Shown here: positions 1-11,599 of the stretch, in pieces
Layout: every line of letters starts with the position of its first letter
Position numbering within the stretch: the stretch's first letter is position 1
DNA from: Ostrinia nubilalis
Lineage: Eukaryota; Arthropoda; Insecta; Lepidoptera; Crambidae
NCBI RefSeq assembly: GCF_963855985.1
Contig: NC_087091.1
Span: 15,692,154 to 15,756,153, forward strand
Direction of reading: 5' to 3'
Length of the DNA stretch: 64,000 nucleotides
Notes under the pieces: model-generated
Told to the model about the DNA's origin: nothing
Database searches by the model: none
The model's input: only the letters and a program-made list of their open reading frames with translations
Position numbers and translations under genes: made by a program

Positions 1-948
1 TGATCTCTCAAGTGCGAAAGCACCGCGATAGCTCAGCTTACACCAGCAAGGGTATAAGCCAAGTTTATTGTGTGACCTAAGCACTGATAGGCAAATTGCA
101 GTTTTTTATGCACTAGGGTGAGAGATAGGGTGCACGGTGTAATTGAGGTAAATAGAGCGCTCCAAAGATGGCCGACCGATTACCGGATGATGCGACTTAA
201 ACACAATTAGGCACAATAACTGCATCTTTTACTTTTTGTTTAGTTTTAAATTACTATTTGTTCGGGCAAAGGTGTTTTTAATTGCTTGAATAACCGGTAA
301 TAACACTTAACCTTTTTTGACGATGTAGGCTATGCTTAATGCAATGTTAGCCTTTGTTTACACCTTTGTCGTTAATTTATAGCCAATAACTATGTAAGTA
401 AATTGGCGAGTTATGACGGTTAAATGCCTGAATTTATTGCTTTTAATGTGTGTTATGACTTTTGTATAACTAGCAATTTATAATAGCATTACAATATAAA
501 ACGTTGAACGTTAATTTTGATATACCAATTCGATATACTCGAAAGACAACTGGAATCTCGTAATCTATCGAATCGCGTCTCTCGCTCACGTAGAATCGAT
601 TAAAGTCGTCGCCTCCGATTGACGATAATCGTAATTACGTGACAACTGCACGTAACCCGATCCCGGCGGGAACAGTAAAGTATAATTTATGATTCGGTTT
701 CCGAACGCTTCCGTCGTTCAAACAGTGTAACGCTATACGGTGGCACCTTTATTTGATTTATGTAACTTTTTTTCTTTTTCCGACGGCTCTGGGAACACGA
801 GTTAGTTCGTACTTCATTGAGGCTGTCATGCAAGTAATTTATAGTGGAGTACGCACTTGTTATTCGCAAAGGATGTGGTACTGTCTTGTCCGCGGACGTC
901 AAGTATGATTAAGTTGTTTTAGAGATAAACAAAGGACAATCGTTGCAT
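1..948. other. Non-coding, AT-rich, no gene seen
   Basis: No frame holds a convincing protein and no splice-bounded coding segment was found. Positions 535-700 are slightly richer in CpG and carry several TCGAT/CGAT motifs. I see no repeat boundary in this stretch before the inverted repeat that begins near 949. Confidence 0.6.
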
Positions 949-1702
949 AAAGGACAATGACCAAAAGTGGTCCAAATGTCCACCACTAATGAGACCTATA
1001 TTGGCTTATAGTCCATTAAATAGAGATTAACTTTCAGTATGGGACGAAAAAAAAATAAGCTGTCAGTAAAAAGTTATGACTGTATGAAAAATTGTAGTAG
1101 TTTACGCGCTAATCTCAGGAACTACATGTCCGATTTAAAAAAATCTTTTTGTTATGGATAGCCCATTTATCAAGGATGGTTTTAGGTTATATAACATCAC
1201 CCTACAGCTAATAAGGGCGGAGCCGTAAAGACAAATGTTGTAAAAATGGAAAATATTATTTAAACTATTTTCACGCGTGCAAAGTCGTAAGCACAGCTAG
1301 ATGTGTATAATATAATTCATCTATAACCCCGCGCCAGTTGGAAATAAGACTATGTTAACCCCTTTCGCATTATTCCAAGTATCCAATATTGTTGTCTTTC
1401 TTCTGAGCTTATTTTTTTTTCTTTTAGCGAGAACCTAACACGGCACACTAAGCGACATGACATAGCATGCATAGATTAGTCCAAAATGTGCGATGAATAG
1501 AATGATATTATCAAGAAAATTTTTCGGATGAAAAGGTAAAAAACATGACTTTTCATTCAGTCATAACTTTTTACTGACAGCATATTTTTGATTGCGGTTT
1601 GGTTATAATGAATCAGTATTTAGTAGACTATTTTACTACATAGGTCTCGTTAGTGGTGGACATTTGGACCACACTCCATACATTTTTGGTCATTGTCCTT
1701 TG
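949..1702. mobile_element. Foldback / long-TIR DNA element (~754 bp)
   Basis: The two ends are inverted copies of each other. AAAGGACAATGACCAAAA begins at 949 and its reverse complement ends at 1702. The arms continue inward: TGGTCCAAATGTCCACCACT near 968-990 pairs with 1650-1675, and CTGTCAGTAAAAAGTTATGA near 1061-1081 pairs with about 1558-1580. Each arm is therefore roughly 150 bp, with small indels. The centre (about 1099-1240) holds a segment typical of a widespread lepidopteran repeat (GATAGCCCATTTATCAAGGA and onwards). No transposase frame remains. TGCA occurs just outside both ends, but a target duplication is not certain. The superfamily is unassigned. Confidence 0.6.
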
Positions 1703-1873
1703 CAAATGTTTCACCGCTTCATGCATTGAAATGTCAATTTGACAGTTCAGACGCGTATAATTGGTATTTTAGTTTATTTTTGTCCAGGTGGTTTAATTTG
1801 GAGCACGAAAGGCTTCATAAATTATAGCTCTAAATAAAGAAGAAACATACGAGCACAGAGAAAGTAATTAAAT
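1703..1873. other. Short unannotated spacer
   Basis: This is AT-rich sequence between the foldback element and the RTE insertion. Nothing recognisable was found. Confidence 0.5.
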
Positions 1874-2116
1874 AAATAATCGCGTTTGACGGCCGATGGG
1901 GCAGAAAGGTTCTGGAATGGAGGCCGCGTACCGGAAAACGCAGCGTGGGACGTCCACCTACAAGGTGGACCGACGACATCGTAAAGGTAGCAGGGAAGCG
2001 CTGGACGCAGGCCGCTACCAATCGATCAACATGGAAAGCATTGGGGGAGGCCTATGTTCAGCAGTGGACGTCCTGTGGCTGAAATGATGATGATGATGAT
2101 GATGAAATAATCGCGT
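1874..2116 (+). mobile_element. 5'-truncated RTE-type LINE with 12-bp target duplications
   Basis: Positions 1886-2104 are the last part of a non-LTR retrotransposon. In the frame through 1897 the translation runs without a stop to TGA at 2080-2082. It includes GRPPTRWTDDIVKVAGKRW and ends EAYVQQWTSCG, the usual C-terminus of lepidopteran RTE-clade endonuclease/reverse transcriptases. A (TGA)n tail follows at 2083-2104. The 12-mer AAATAATCGCGT lies immediately before (1874-1885) and after (2105-2116) and is a perfect target-site duplication. Only about 65 codons of a much longer protein survive, which is typical 5' truncation during reverse transcription. The intact frame suggests fairly recent insertion. 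An overlapping 63-codon ATG frame on the same strand is a shadow. Confidence 0.9.
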
Positions 2117-3831
2117 AAAACCTAGGTACTGATATTTTATCTTGCCATTATTTTATCATAGGTCATAAAGGTTATTCCAAATAAGATAATATAAAATAAC
2201 TTTATAATTACCGCTTTCTTTGTGTTCGCTAGAGCGTATCGTTCGGTAATAAATAACTTGCAGTTTATTGTTTTTTATTTTCGCCATGAGAACTGTTCGC
2301 GGTGGAAATTTAATTATAATGGCGTCTTTCGACACCTATAGTCTTTTGTTTGAAAAACCATATAAAAACTTCGAAAAGCTAAATGTTAGATGGAGCCTGT
2401 AGAGTTTCCGATATTATTTTAATCTTTTACTTTTTCTACTTAAATGTAGAGCTTTGCAATGACGAATAGATGACGGTTAAAATATGTTGTTTTGAATTAA
2501 AATGTATGACGATACAAAACAAATAAATAACACTATAAAGGCAATTCACTAATTTGTTTGTAATTAAATAGTGAAATGGCAAAAAAGGCAAATAAGTATA
2601 TTATCAGACTTTATGGACAACTAATGCATAGAGTGACAGTCATAATATTAATTTTTATTTGCATTAAAAGAGTACGCTTATTAAACTGTTATTATATTAA
2701 TGAATAAACATGACTTAATTTACCTTATTATATTAGATATTCTACATCATAATTGCGATTAGTTTAAAGCAATTTTCCAATAATTATATATTTAAAAAGT
2801 GTATTTTATTAATCTTAACAGCACATATTATGTACCACCCCTGATCGCATGGTACATTTAATTTAATATATCATATGAATTATATTTTTTTAATTAGAGT
2901 GCAAGATAATAATTACGCGGCTTCTTTGGTATATGTAAAGCTCTAAAAGCTAGCGTGATAGGTGACACGCCGCGCTCTTTGAGCTTTCATTTTAAATTTA
3001 AATGTTAGTTCTTAACCTTTCTGTACATTAGATTAATTTAATTATTTATAGAATCTAAACTGCCAGGAAAACTAGGTTTCTTCTAAAACCATCAAAGGGT
3101 GGATTCGACCAAAACAAGAGTAAATATCTCAGAATAAATCGTCAGTTATTCGACATTTTGACATATTTCCCATACTGAAACTGTCAATGTGCCAGGAGTT
3201 ATTCTCGGATAAAAGTTTGGTCAAATCGCGCCTAAGAAATGTATAGTTTGAATTCGAAAATGACTACAATTTTTCTTTATAGTGTCTTGCTTACTAGTTG
3301 CACTGAGACAAAAGCAAACCCAAGTTTCAAATGACCTCTCTGGGAAATTAATTTGCGATCAAAAGCATCTAAACCAAAAACAAGCGACTGTAGCAACAAA
3401 TCTTGTACACGATACCCAAAAGTAATTCGATTTAAAGGCTTCAGTCATGAAACGAATACTTACTTCTTACCTGCACCATTAATCTCCATATTAAAATAAA
3501 CTGCAAAAGATATCCAGCTTTTTCGACTCACAAAAAGCTTAAAAAGTCCGTACATAAATAAATAAGTACGTAAATCGCTCTATACACGATCCATCAAACC
3601 AAAAACTGGCTTGCATTTATTAATTTTTGACATAAATGTGCGCCATGTTAAATTGGAGCAGCTGTCGTGGGTTCATTGACCTCTTTTTTATGGTATACCC
3701 AGGTAGAAGACTCATTCTATGGCGGTCATAGGAGCCGAGTCCTGTGGGAAGGATGTTAGTGAAACGTTAGAATATTTTGCAGTTTGAATTTAATGTTTTA
3801 AAGTTTCGAATAAACTTTAAAAATAGGAAAT
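2117..3831. other. AT-rich non-coding stretch
   Basis: There are many A/T runs and short frames with dense stops. No coding segment, terminal repeat or RNA gene was recognised. Confidence 0.55.
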
Positions 3832-3917
3832 TAACTTTAACAAATTTAAAATTGTATCAAACTTTATGCAATAAACACCGGTTATCGTTAAAGATAATGT
3901 TAGGTGGTGCAACTCAG
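3832..3917 (+). mobile_element. TTA-type MITE, partial copy
   Basis: This matches the interior and right end of the MITE family defined by the 60703-60820 copy (ACACCGGTTATCGTTAAAG, then GGTGGTGCAACTCAG). The left terminal repeat is missing or decayed. Confidence 0.7.
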
Positions 3918-4364
3918 AATAAATAAAGCTTTTTTTTAAGTTTATTAAAAGGTTTCAAGGTTTATTCATATCGTTAAATAATAACATTAATTAATCTTAG
4001 AGCAATTACAAATACAGTATCCAATACCCAAGTAAATACAGTTATTTTGGTTACATTAATTACATTATCAAATACAATTATGTTTATTCATTTAAAAAAT
4101 GTCTATTTAACCATTATTGGTTCACACTATTGTATTTAAATTGAAAGTCATCTGTCTTTAGTTCCTATTATCGTACCCAATTAATAATTACCGACTTTAA
4201 TTAAAGCTAGTTGTTATCAGCTCTTAAACGCTCTGACATTTGATAGCATTGTTTAGGATCCTGAAATTCTTGATGGTAATTGAACGAAAAGGTCGTATAC
4301 GACGGCACTCTGGATATCAGAGAAAATGTTAAACTAAAATTAGAAGAACCTGTTCGAATCTAAC

Positions 4365-4458
4365 TCTGTTGCATTATTAACTATCACAAACGTCAATAGA
4401 TTATCAAACTTCATACAAAACCAAAGGTTATAGTTACGGTTAATGTTAAAGTTGTGCA
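4365..4458 (+). mobile_element. TTA-type MITE, decayed copy
   Basis: The order of motifs is the same as in intact copies: TGTTGCA, CACAAACGTCAAT, TCAAACTTCATACAAAA, GGTTATAGTTACGGTTAA, AAAGTTGTGCAAATGA. There are many substitutions. It is an old copy of the family at 60703-60820. Confidence 0.55.
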
Positions 4459-4480
4459 AATGACGCTTAAGAACGTGTTG

Positions 4481-4664
4481 AATTTATTAAAGCGCCTCTT
4501 TGGTCTTGTGATAAGACCATCTGCCCAGAGGTCCCTGGATCGATTCCCAATAGGAGCAAAATCTTCAGCTCGGTTTGGTTGGTGGTAGGGCTTGTTCTAA
4601 GTTCTCATGGGTAGCTACCACTGTCTTACCTACCCACTACTATCTCCCAGGTGACAATTTATTA
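4481..4664 (+). mobile_element. tRNA-derived SINE with 9-bp target duplications
   Basis: The element body is 4490-4655. Its first 70 bases look like a tRNA gene. They contain an A-box-like TGGTCTTGTGATAAG (about 4501-4515) and a B-box-like GGATCGATTCC (about 4538-4548, one change from the GGTTCGANTCC consensus). A unique-looking 3' part follows, GGGCTTGTTCTAAG through CTACCCACTAC. AATTTATTA flanks it at 4481-4489 and 4656-4664. It resembles the tRNA-derived lepidopteran SINEs such as the Metulj group, but the subfamily is not assigned. Confidence 0.7.
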
Positions 4665-5061
4665 TGAGAGGTTGGTTAAAATATGTACCTTCGATTTAGC
4701 TTTAAATAACACGGTGTTTTATTCAGCATCAAGCTTACATGTAGCGTTTTACAAAAACAAAATTAAGCCTGTTAAAACTAGTGGTTATCATTTTTAAAAT
4801 CTATGTGATAATGGTTAATTGTTAATGTTAACATACGTGTACAGTGTCAGGTAATGTCATTAAGCTCTTTAAACGCTTTAAGTTAAGTGTTCAGTTTCTG
4901 ATTGCCAGATGCTATATTTTTGTAAGTGGTGGTAGAGCCAGTTATTTTTAGGACTTGTGTAAAGATTTTAATTTATACAAAATATTTTAATTTAGGCACA
5001 CAAAACTAGATACATACCTATATGGAAACATAAAAAGAAAATTTCGAATTTTATGATATGA
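4665..5061. other. Non-coding spacer
   Basis: AT-rich sequence; nothing recognised. Confidence 0.5.
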
Positions 5062-5145
5062 GCCTGGATGCGGGCAGCGCAGGACCGTTCATTGTGGAAA
5101 ACCTTGGGGGAGGCCTTTGTCCAGCAGTGGACGTCATTTGGCTGA
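5062..5145 (+). mobile_element. RTE-type LINE tail, very short
   Basis: The frame from 5062 reads AWMRAAQDRSLWKTLGEAFV, then QQWTSFG and TGA at 5143-5145. This is the same C-terminus as the 1.9-kb copy. Only about 27 codons remain. ATATGA occurs on both sides, but the duplication is too short to be sure. Confidence 0.8.
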
Positions 5146-5829
5146 AACGATAATATGAAACTGACAATATTTAGTGACTGAGTTTCTTGCGCTGCTTCTT
5201 CTCAGCACTTGCCCTTTATGTCCTGAAGCAGTGGTAGGGATAATACTGAGACGTGTTAAAGTGCTTTTTAAAAGCCTACTTGCATAAATAAATGAGTTTT
5301 ATGATTTTTTTTTACTGTAAGTCGTTCTCCAAATCGACCACTGTGAAATCACACATTCATTTCATACCAATTGAACTAGCTTTATTCCCCAGGTTGTACC
5401 TACACAGAATAATTACAATGTCGGACAAGTTAATAGCACGCTGTGAAGTGTACACAACTGCTGTTTAGCCTCCATAAACTGAAAACTCTTATTTAATAAA
5501 CCTACGTGTTAATCTTCATAATAGCCGTCATAACACTCACTAGAAGTCAGTCTGTCCGTCATAAACGTGCAGTTATTAAGCATACTTTATGTTATGGCAA
5601 ATATTGATTGTAATACGCATGTTCTAGTCAAATGTGATGCTTTATTGGGCCTAATTTTGAGCAGGTGAAGATAAATAGAGATGGTTATATAGATACTGAT
5701 AAGTACCTAGTTTTTAACAAATTGCTTGCTTAAGGTTAACTGCCCTATTTGTTGGTAAATATTGAAACCTAACCAATCAAGGGATTCTAACTTCTATCCT
5801 TGAAATGGAGTCGAATGCTAATATTAAAA
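5146..5829. other. Non-coding spacer
   Basis: AT-rich sequence; no gene or element boundary recognised. Confidence 0.5.
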
Positions 5830-5949
5830 GGTTGAGTTGCACCATCTAACTTTAACGGTAACTATGACGATAACCGCTGCTTTTTTTTTATGGAATTTGA
5901 CAGATTTTTGACGTTTGTCTAAGTTAAAGTAGGATGGTGCAACCCAGCC
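5830..5949 (-). mobile_element. TTA-type MITE, full-length copy
   Basis: It begins GGTTGAGTTGCACCATC and ends GATGGTGCAACCCAGCC, with the interior order reversed relative to the 60.7-kb copy. TAA follows at 5950-5952. There is no coding capacity. Confidence 0.8.
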
Positions 5950-6560
5950 TAAGCGTAGTTTTTTAATACGGAATTTAAAACGAGTAATATTATAAAAATA
6001 CGTAGCTTTATACGTAGGTGCTGAACTTATTAACCTGATGACTGTGTCAACTAGTCCAAGAATACATTGGCAGGTGATCTATCAACAACTTGATTACCTA
6101 GATCCTACGTCATTAGTGATCTATTCTAATACTGGGGTTAAAACAGTAGTTACCTGCACTAATCGAATGAGTTCGAACTTAATTCCTATTAAAATGTCGA
6201 GTTAAATTGCGGTCAATATCAACTTTTTGGGTAATACATATTTCTGAAACTTTTAAACTAACCATTGACTGACACCTTCTACTCGTAAATGCAGTTATAT
6301 TGGTAGCGAATAGTTAGGTACATGTGAAATATTTTTTATTTTACCTTTTCTAAATAAGAAGATTTTTAAATCTGGACTGTATTGACGAACAACAAAAGCT
6401 GGACCGAGTCAACTAAGACCAGGTTCGAAGTGATGATGAATATGGTGGAACATGCTTACTTTAGAAATTTATACGTACTTATTCTTGTGTAAAAGATATC
6501 CGCTCTTATAAAATTTCCATTCTCTTGCATGCAGTAAATAAAACAGAAGTCTTACGATAA

Positions 6561-6666
6561 CTTGCACCACCTTATTTTAACCGTGACTATAACCATAACC
6601 GGTGTTTTTTGTGTAAAGTTTGACAGACTTTTGGTGTTTGTTAAAGTAAGATGGCGCAATCCAGCC
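6561..6666 (-). mobile_element. TTA-type MITE copy
   Basis: It runs from CTTGCACCACCTTATTTTAA to AAGATGGCGCAATCCAGCC. TAA precedes it and TTA follows it. Same family as 5830-5949. Confidence 0.75.
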
Positions 6667-7108
6667 TTAGTTAGATAGGCAGGTCCCTATCGAGACAAAC
6701 TTGTAGTCATGAAGCTAGTTAATTCTAAGTTCCAAGATTGACCTTTACACATGAATGTGCGCACGCGCCGCGCAGCTGTGCAGGTAGGAAGTCGGCCATA
6801 TGCGCGCGTCAGCTGGCGATGGATTTATCACATTCTACCATTATCCGCGATTCATGAAAAAACACATTATCTACGTTTTTGTCGGTGACACTTTGGGCTA
6901 TCGTTGAGTATGTCAAATCGCGCGGCATCTGTCTTTACGATGCGCAATTGTTATCTGATGCTACGAGGTTTTACTTCATTGCATTTTATTTTTTTATTAA
7001 ACTAAAACACGAACGTGTACTTGTTTCATATCGTGAACATTAAAGTCTAATTAATATAATACATACCATCATACACAAAGTTTCAAATATGTTTAATGTT
7101 TGTTACAG
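6667..7108. other. Non-coding spacer ending at a 3' splice-like site
   Basis: Positions 6755-6830 are CpG-rich (GCGCACGCGCCGCGCAGC) and may be regulatory. The stretch ends with TTTGTTACAG. Confidence 0.4.
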
Positions 7109-7169
7109 GTAAGTGTCTCCCAGTCTATTTCAGAATCAACAGAAATGCGGGATGGCGACCAACTGTAAG
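7109..7169 (+). other. Candidate recursive splice site and RS-exon
   Basis: TTTGTTACAG is joined directly to GTAAGTG, so a 3' splice site at 7108 abuts a near-perfect 5' splice site at 7109. A second acceptor (CTATTTCAG, ending 7133) and a second donor (GTAACC at 7170) follow, so 7109-7169 or 7134-7169 could be an exon. The shorter form contains ATGGCGACCAACTGTAAG (MATNCK), with ATG at 7152-7154 ahead of the donor. A juxtaposed AG/GT with a nearby donor is the layout known for recursive splicing of long introns. The pyrimidine tract is only moderate, so chance is possible. Confidence 0.3.
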
Positions 7170-7404
7170 GTAACCCAAGCTTAGTTAGTGTACAAGGTTA
7201 TTTTGTTTCTTTAATTTTTGTACATTTATTTTTAAACCCTCTAAACAAAGAAAACCAAAAAATAAAAACTCAAAACAGTCAAATTCAAACGTAAAGCGGT
7301 AACATCAATATTTTTCTCACTAGATTCTTGCTTGCATTTTCTTTCAAGCGAGTTACGTTCGAGTTCGCATATCGCGGTAGCCCGACATCACTAGCTCAAG
7401 TTGA
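7170..7404. other. Non-coding spacer
   Basis: AT-rich; nothing recognised. Confidence 0.45.
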
Positions 7405-7560
7405 AAGGTTGAATGAGTCACGCGGGGGCGGGGCGCGGGCGGGAACGATCGGGGGTGAAAATGCGACGTTGCATTTTTCCCGGTCTCGTTTCTACGCAAA
7501 ACGCTCTGTTGCCGTTTCTCTAATTACGAAGCCGCCTGGAGATTTTTTCTCCACTGTATA
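7405..7560. promoter_or_regulatory. CpG/GC-rich patch, possible regulatory DNA
   Basis: GC content rises abruptly, with GGGGGCGGGGCGCGGGCGGG (a GC-box or Sp/KLF-like run) near 7425-7445, followed by TCGGGGGTGAAAATGCGACG. A 77-codon frame crosses it but has no recognisable domain. It lies about 300 bp downstream of the candidate recursive site. A promoter or enhancer role is inference. Confidence 0.3.
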
Positions 7561-8700
7561 ATTAGTCCGATTTGTGGCTTAGATGTTATAGCTGTACCTA
7601 CTTGAAAGCGAAGTAAAAATGTTAAGTCTTATTTCGTGTTTGCTAAAACTTTATACGCACTCAAACGGTTTTCATAAAATTGAAAGATTTTTAGTTAGGT
7701 ATAGAATCCAAGTTTCGCCTCAAGTGATAAAATCATGGAAATCTAAAAGAAAAAACCTTTATAAATTCGTTGAAAAAGTCAAAGAAAAGTCAAATACGTC
7801 TAATTTATGCGCAAATAGACAGTAGTTTAGTAAGCTCGATCGGAAAACATAAACGTGTACTACAATAACTAGTAATTCCATTTTTGAACGCTATCAAAAA
7901 TCAAAACAAATGACACTCAACCACAACTTCGTCCTATCGCCAGGTGCAATCTCCACCAAATTAGCAAATAATTTATCAGACATTGTGCGTTGCGCATCGA
8001 AATCGCAGCGTTCTTGCACAATAACTCGCTGCGCGCGCACAAAGGACTTTACCTGGCATTCATTTTTTGCCAAATCTCAACAATGCGACTTTATTCAGTT
8101 ATCCGAGCTGTCAAATGTCAACAACAACAACACAAAGCAAGACAAGACAGTATTCTTCAGAGCATAAAGTTTATTTTAGCCTGAAATACAAGTGCAGATG
8201 CGTGTCGCATTAAACCAGCGGCGCAGACGATTTATCGTTGCTTTAGAAAAGAGAGTTTTCATACTTTTATTTCGAAGACAGGATCAAACAATTTTATAAT
8301 AGCTCACATCTTGGGTTAGCGTTTGATTTGATAGTGCTGTTTGCTCAGCTTTCGTGAAAATAATTTAAAGTTTTTACTTTTGTAATTGCAAAACATGATA
8401 ATAACCTGTAATTTACATTTGCATTGTGTAAATTATCTATAATTAAAAAATGTCGACGATCAGTCAGCACACAGTTAGTCAGACATATTTTAAAGATATC
8501 ATTTTTAAAATTATTGGGTTGTTTTATATTAGCTTCAGACTCTACAAACTACGCAGCTGTGGAAACATACATTTAAAACACATTTAAAGTCATAACGACG
8601 AGCATGTGCAGGATTTAAAAAGTGAACATTTTGTTCTTTAAAAAGTTCAAAAAGGACAACAAAACTTTTTGCTCCATTGTAAACTAGTGCACTTAAAAAA
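7561..8700. other. Non-coding, no gene seen
   Basis: Short overlapping frames (68-85 codons) show no domain. The region 7985-8050 is CpG-enriched. No repeat boundaries were recognised. Confidence 0.5.
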
Positions 8701-8704
8701 CAAA

Positions 8705-8830
8705 AGTACATCCGCGTGCGCGAGTTAAAGCAAGATGGCGCGCGTCCGTCGGCGGGCCACTTCCGCGGCCGCGTCCGGTAACCCGACGCCCGCGCAGCCT
8801 GCGGCGCAGCCTTAGCCAATCGATTTGAGC
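8705..8830 (+). promoter_or_regulatory. CpG-rich patch with AAGATGGCG motif and 26-codon mini-ORF
   Basis: This is a sharp GC island in AT-rich DNA. CAAGATGGCGCGC at 8731-8743 matches the YY1/Pleiohomeotic core. The same ATG (8735) opens a 26-codon frame starting MARVRRRATSAAASGNPTPA and ending at TAG 8813-8815. A donor-like GTAACC lies inside it. It may be a promoter with a first exon, or only a composition effect. No homology was recognised. Confidence 0.25.
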
Positions 8831-8831
8831 C

Positions 8832-9155
8832 GTGAAACCAGGCTCGATTCAGCCAAATGATATTTTTTTCGTTCTGAAACATTGTTATAATTTTAAAGGC
8901 AAAATCACACCTGATACCACTTTTATAGTGGATATTTTGAGCAGTGACATCAGGTTCGATTCAGTCAAAGCAAAAGTTTTTTCGTTCTGAAACTTTGTCA
9001 GGATGTGTACAAATAATGTTAAAAGCAAAATCACACATTATACCACTGTAAAAGAATTTGGACCGTGAACCGTTTTTTTTTTTTCGGAAACTTTGTCTGG
9101 ATGTGTAGCAATCATTTTAAAGTGAAAACCACATATTACCACTTCAAAAGATGTC
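8832..9155. repeat. Diverged three-copy tandem repeat (~112-121 bp units)
   Basis: Units begin at 8832, 8944 and 9065 with GTGAAACC, GTGACATC and GTGAACCG. Each then carries TTTTTTTCGTTCTGAAAC or a close variant. Units 2 and 3 continue with TTTGTC(A/T)GGATGTGTA. All three share an AAAATCACAC- or AAAACCACAT-type motif and a TACCACT box. Units 1 and 2 also share GGTTCGATTCAG or a close variant. Divergence is substantial, so the expansion is old. The unit has no coding potential. Confidence 0.65.
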
Positions 9156-11590
9156 ACAAAGCTTACTAAGCTTGATTTTACTGTCTCTCTAGGTTTCGTA
9201 GATGTAGGTTCAGTCATTTACGAGTTGTACAGAAACGATTACGTGGAATTCTAACTCTTTGCAAATACATTATTATTAGGCCCAAAGAAACGTAGAATTA
9301 TTAGTAGAGACTAGCCAGACTACAGCATTTTCCATGAAATGACTAAAATAGTATTCACAAAAGAAATTCAAAGCACGACCATTTTTAGCAAGTTCTTACT
9401 AGTAAAATAGTCGAGAATTTTCTAGAAACCGTGAATAACTGAAAAAAGTTTTCTGCTAGCTTGAGGTAATTACTAGTTCTTTGAAGAGATAGACATCAAT
9501 CAAGTTTTTTCTTCTAGTTCATTCAGACAAGCGTGACACTTAAAAACATTTTGCGACCTCAATATGAATACATAATGTATTTTTTACTTCAAAATATTAA
9601 ATTCACATCCGGATCTGGATTCTTGGCGACATTTTGCATTGTTGTTATTAATATTTTTCGATTACTGAGTGCCGACACCGTGCGGGGTCATTAGTAAACT
9701 TTTTGTCGAAACCTAATTTATGGCAGTTTTTAGGAGTTACTTTCTCGTTTATTACCTACTTGCTAAGTAAATTTATTTACACCTTTCACGTAATACTGAA
9801 CCAATCAATTACCCTCGGTCTTTCTTGACACGCTTTTTAGAATATTTATTTTTACTCAATGACAATAATTTTATTAGCTAGAATGTCTAATTTTAGACAC
9901 TAAAATCTAATACACAAATCTATACAGTGTTCTTAATGATAAAATATGAATAATATGTACATAATATTATGGAAGAAACGAAAGACGTTTCACGCAAAAC
10001 TACTCAATGGAATTTGATTACCTAAAGTAGCTTAAACATCATAGGCTAACTAATATAATTAGGCGACTTTCAACAAAACCATGAAACAGTTGGTGAGAAA
10101 AAACTATGTCATGTGGACCTTATTCTTTCCGAACAGATGTTTTTCTGGATAATTTCTAAGGTGCTAAATATCGTATCGAACTACGTTTAATTACCCGTGA
10201 CCATATCGAGTTTAGGCATAGTTTGTAGCCTTGACATTATCTTAATGGATTCCGAGCGCGGGTTTGACTGGAACGCAATTTATACAGAGACAAAGTGCTT
10301 CAGAATAATGAGCTCTTTTTGTGGATTTTTTTCCGACAGTTCCTTTTTGAATTTTGCGTAAACGATTCCACTGGCACTGGTTGAATGAGGTCAAAAGAGA
10401 TTTGTTTCAACTCGTACAAAAATACTGAAATGTTTCTTGAAAACATAATAATAGACTTATTAGTTCTATTATAATGCTAACTACGGTAATTTCAGCTACA
10501 TATGGTTGCCACTTGCCATAGGTTTTTAAAAACGCAGATTGAATACTACCTAAAGTACAGTTCTTTTTCACACACTGCTTCGAGCCTGAATCCAACTTAT
10601 TTACTTTTCAATTTGAGCTTTATGAAGCTCACATCGTAGTATGCTACGAATGAAATCATTCAACATGTGATGTGAAAAATATCTATCTCTACACTCATGA
10701 TTAACCGTCATCGGACCCGATGCCTGTTGCACTGAAGGGATTGAGGGTGCTCCCACTAATTAAAATGAAATACCTGTTGAAAAACGTGCTCTATGACCGT
10801 TATCACGAGCTCCGAACTCGATTCAAAGCTCACAAATTATGCGGTCGGTTACTAAATAACAATCAAAACACCTCAAGTCCTGAAAGGCTTATCTAACAGA
10901 TTAACTCGTATTATCCGAACTCAACATTCAATTTTCCTCGAACCCCGCTCATTTAATATTCGCGATAAGCAAATGACGCAACATTTGTCATCAGGCGAAA
11001 TAAGTTTCAATTTTAACGACGCGCGCGGAATTATAAAACTGTAAATTACGCGAAAAGTATTCGAAACGCGTCCCTTTTCGAATGAGTCGATAGTCGGGAG
11101 CGAGAGACACTATCGCTTCACCGCTCGCACACTCGAGGATGACACTTCCGAGAATCGTCAGAGCTTTTGAAGTACATATTTGAAATGCCCCACACACAGT
11201 ACCGTTAGTTTGCTACGAGTACAACTCACTTTTAGTTTTTTTTTGCGTCTATCTTTTATTCGCTTCCCCTCTGATTGCCCATGCGAATTTGAGAAAAAAA
11301 GCTACATTGTTCGTCTAGTTAATAGGACTTCGTCTTACGATTTGAATGGTTAATAAGGTATTATTATCGCAAAGCTCTTCCAATTAGAGTGGGGATGTTT
11401 TAGGGCTTCGAATAATTTGAGATCAGACAGGTATGTAGGGTAATATAATGATGGTAGAGCTTCTCTGAAGTTAATAATATAAAAATGAATGAGTATTTTT
11501 AATCAAATCGCCTTTATAGATACTTTTACTTGGAACTCTTTGCTTGTTGCCGTTAAAAGCGTTTGTGTTTTCGCGCAAAGATAAAGCATT
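9156..11590. other. Non-coding, AT-rich
   Basis: This stretch is about 2.4 kb with no coding segment, RNA gene or recognised repeat. Small antisense frames at 10407-10595 and 10991-11197 look like chance. Confidence 0.5.
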
Positions 11591-11599
11591 TCCCCGGAA

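Noticed and set aside
1830..2087. 63-codon frames around the RTE tail
   Set aside because: Shadows of the real retrotransposon frame, which uses a different phase and has no ATG because the element is truncated.
3465..3480. Minus-strand AG/GTAAGA juxtaposition (CTTACCTG on +)
   Set aside because: No pyrimidine tract before it on the minus strand, and opposite in direction to the exon candidates.
8535..8882. 115-codon minus-strand frame
   Set aside because: It spans the CpG patch and part of the tandem repeat; the peptide has no consistent character.
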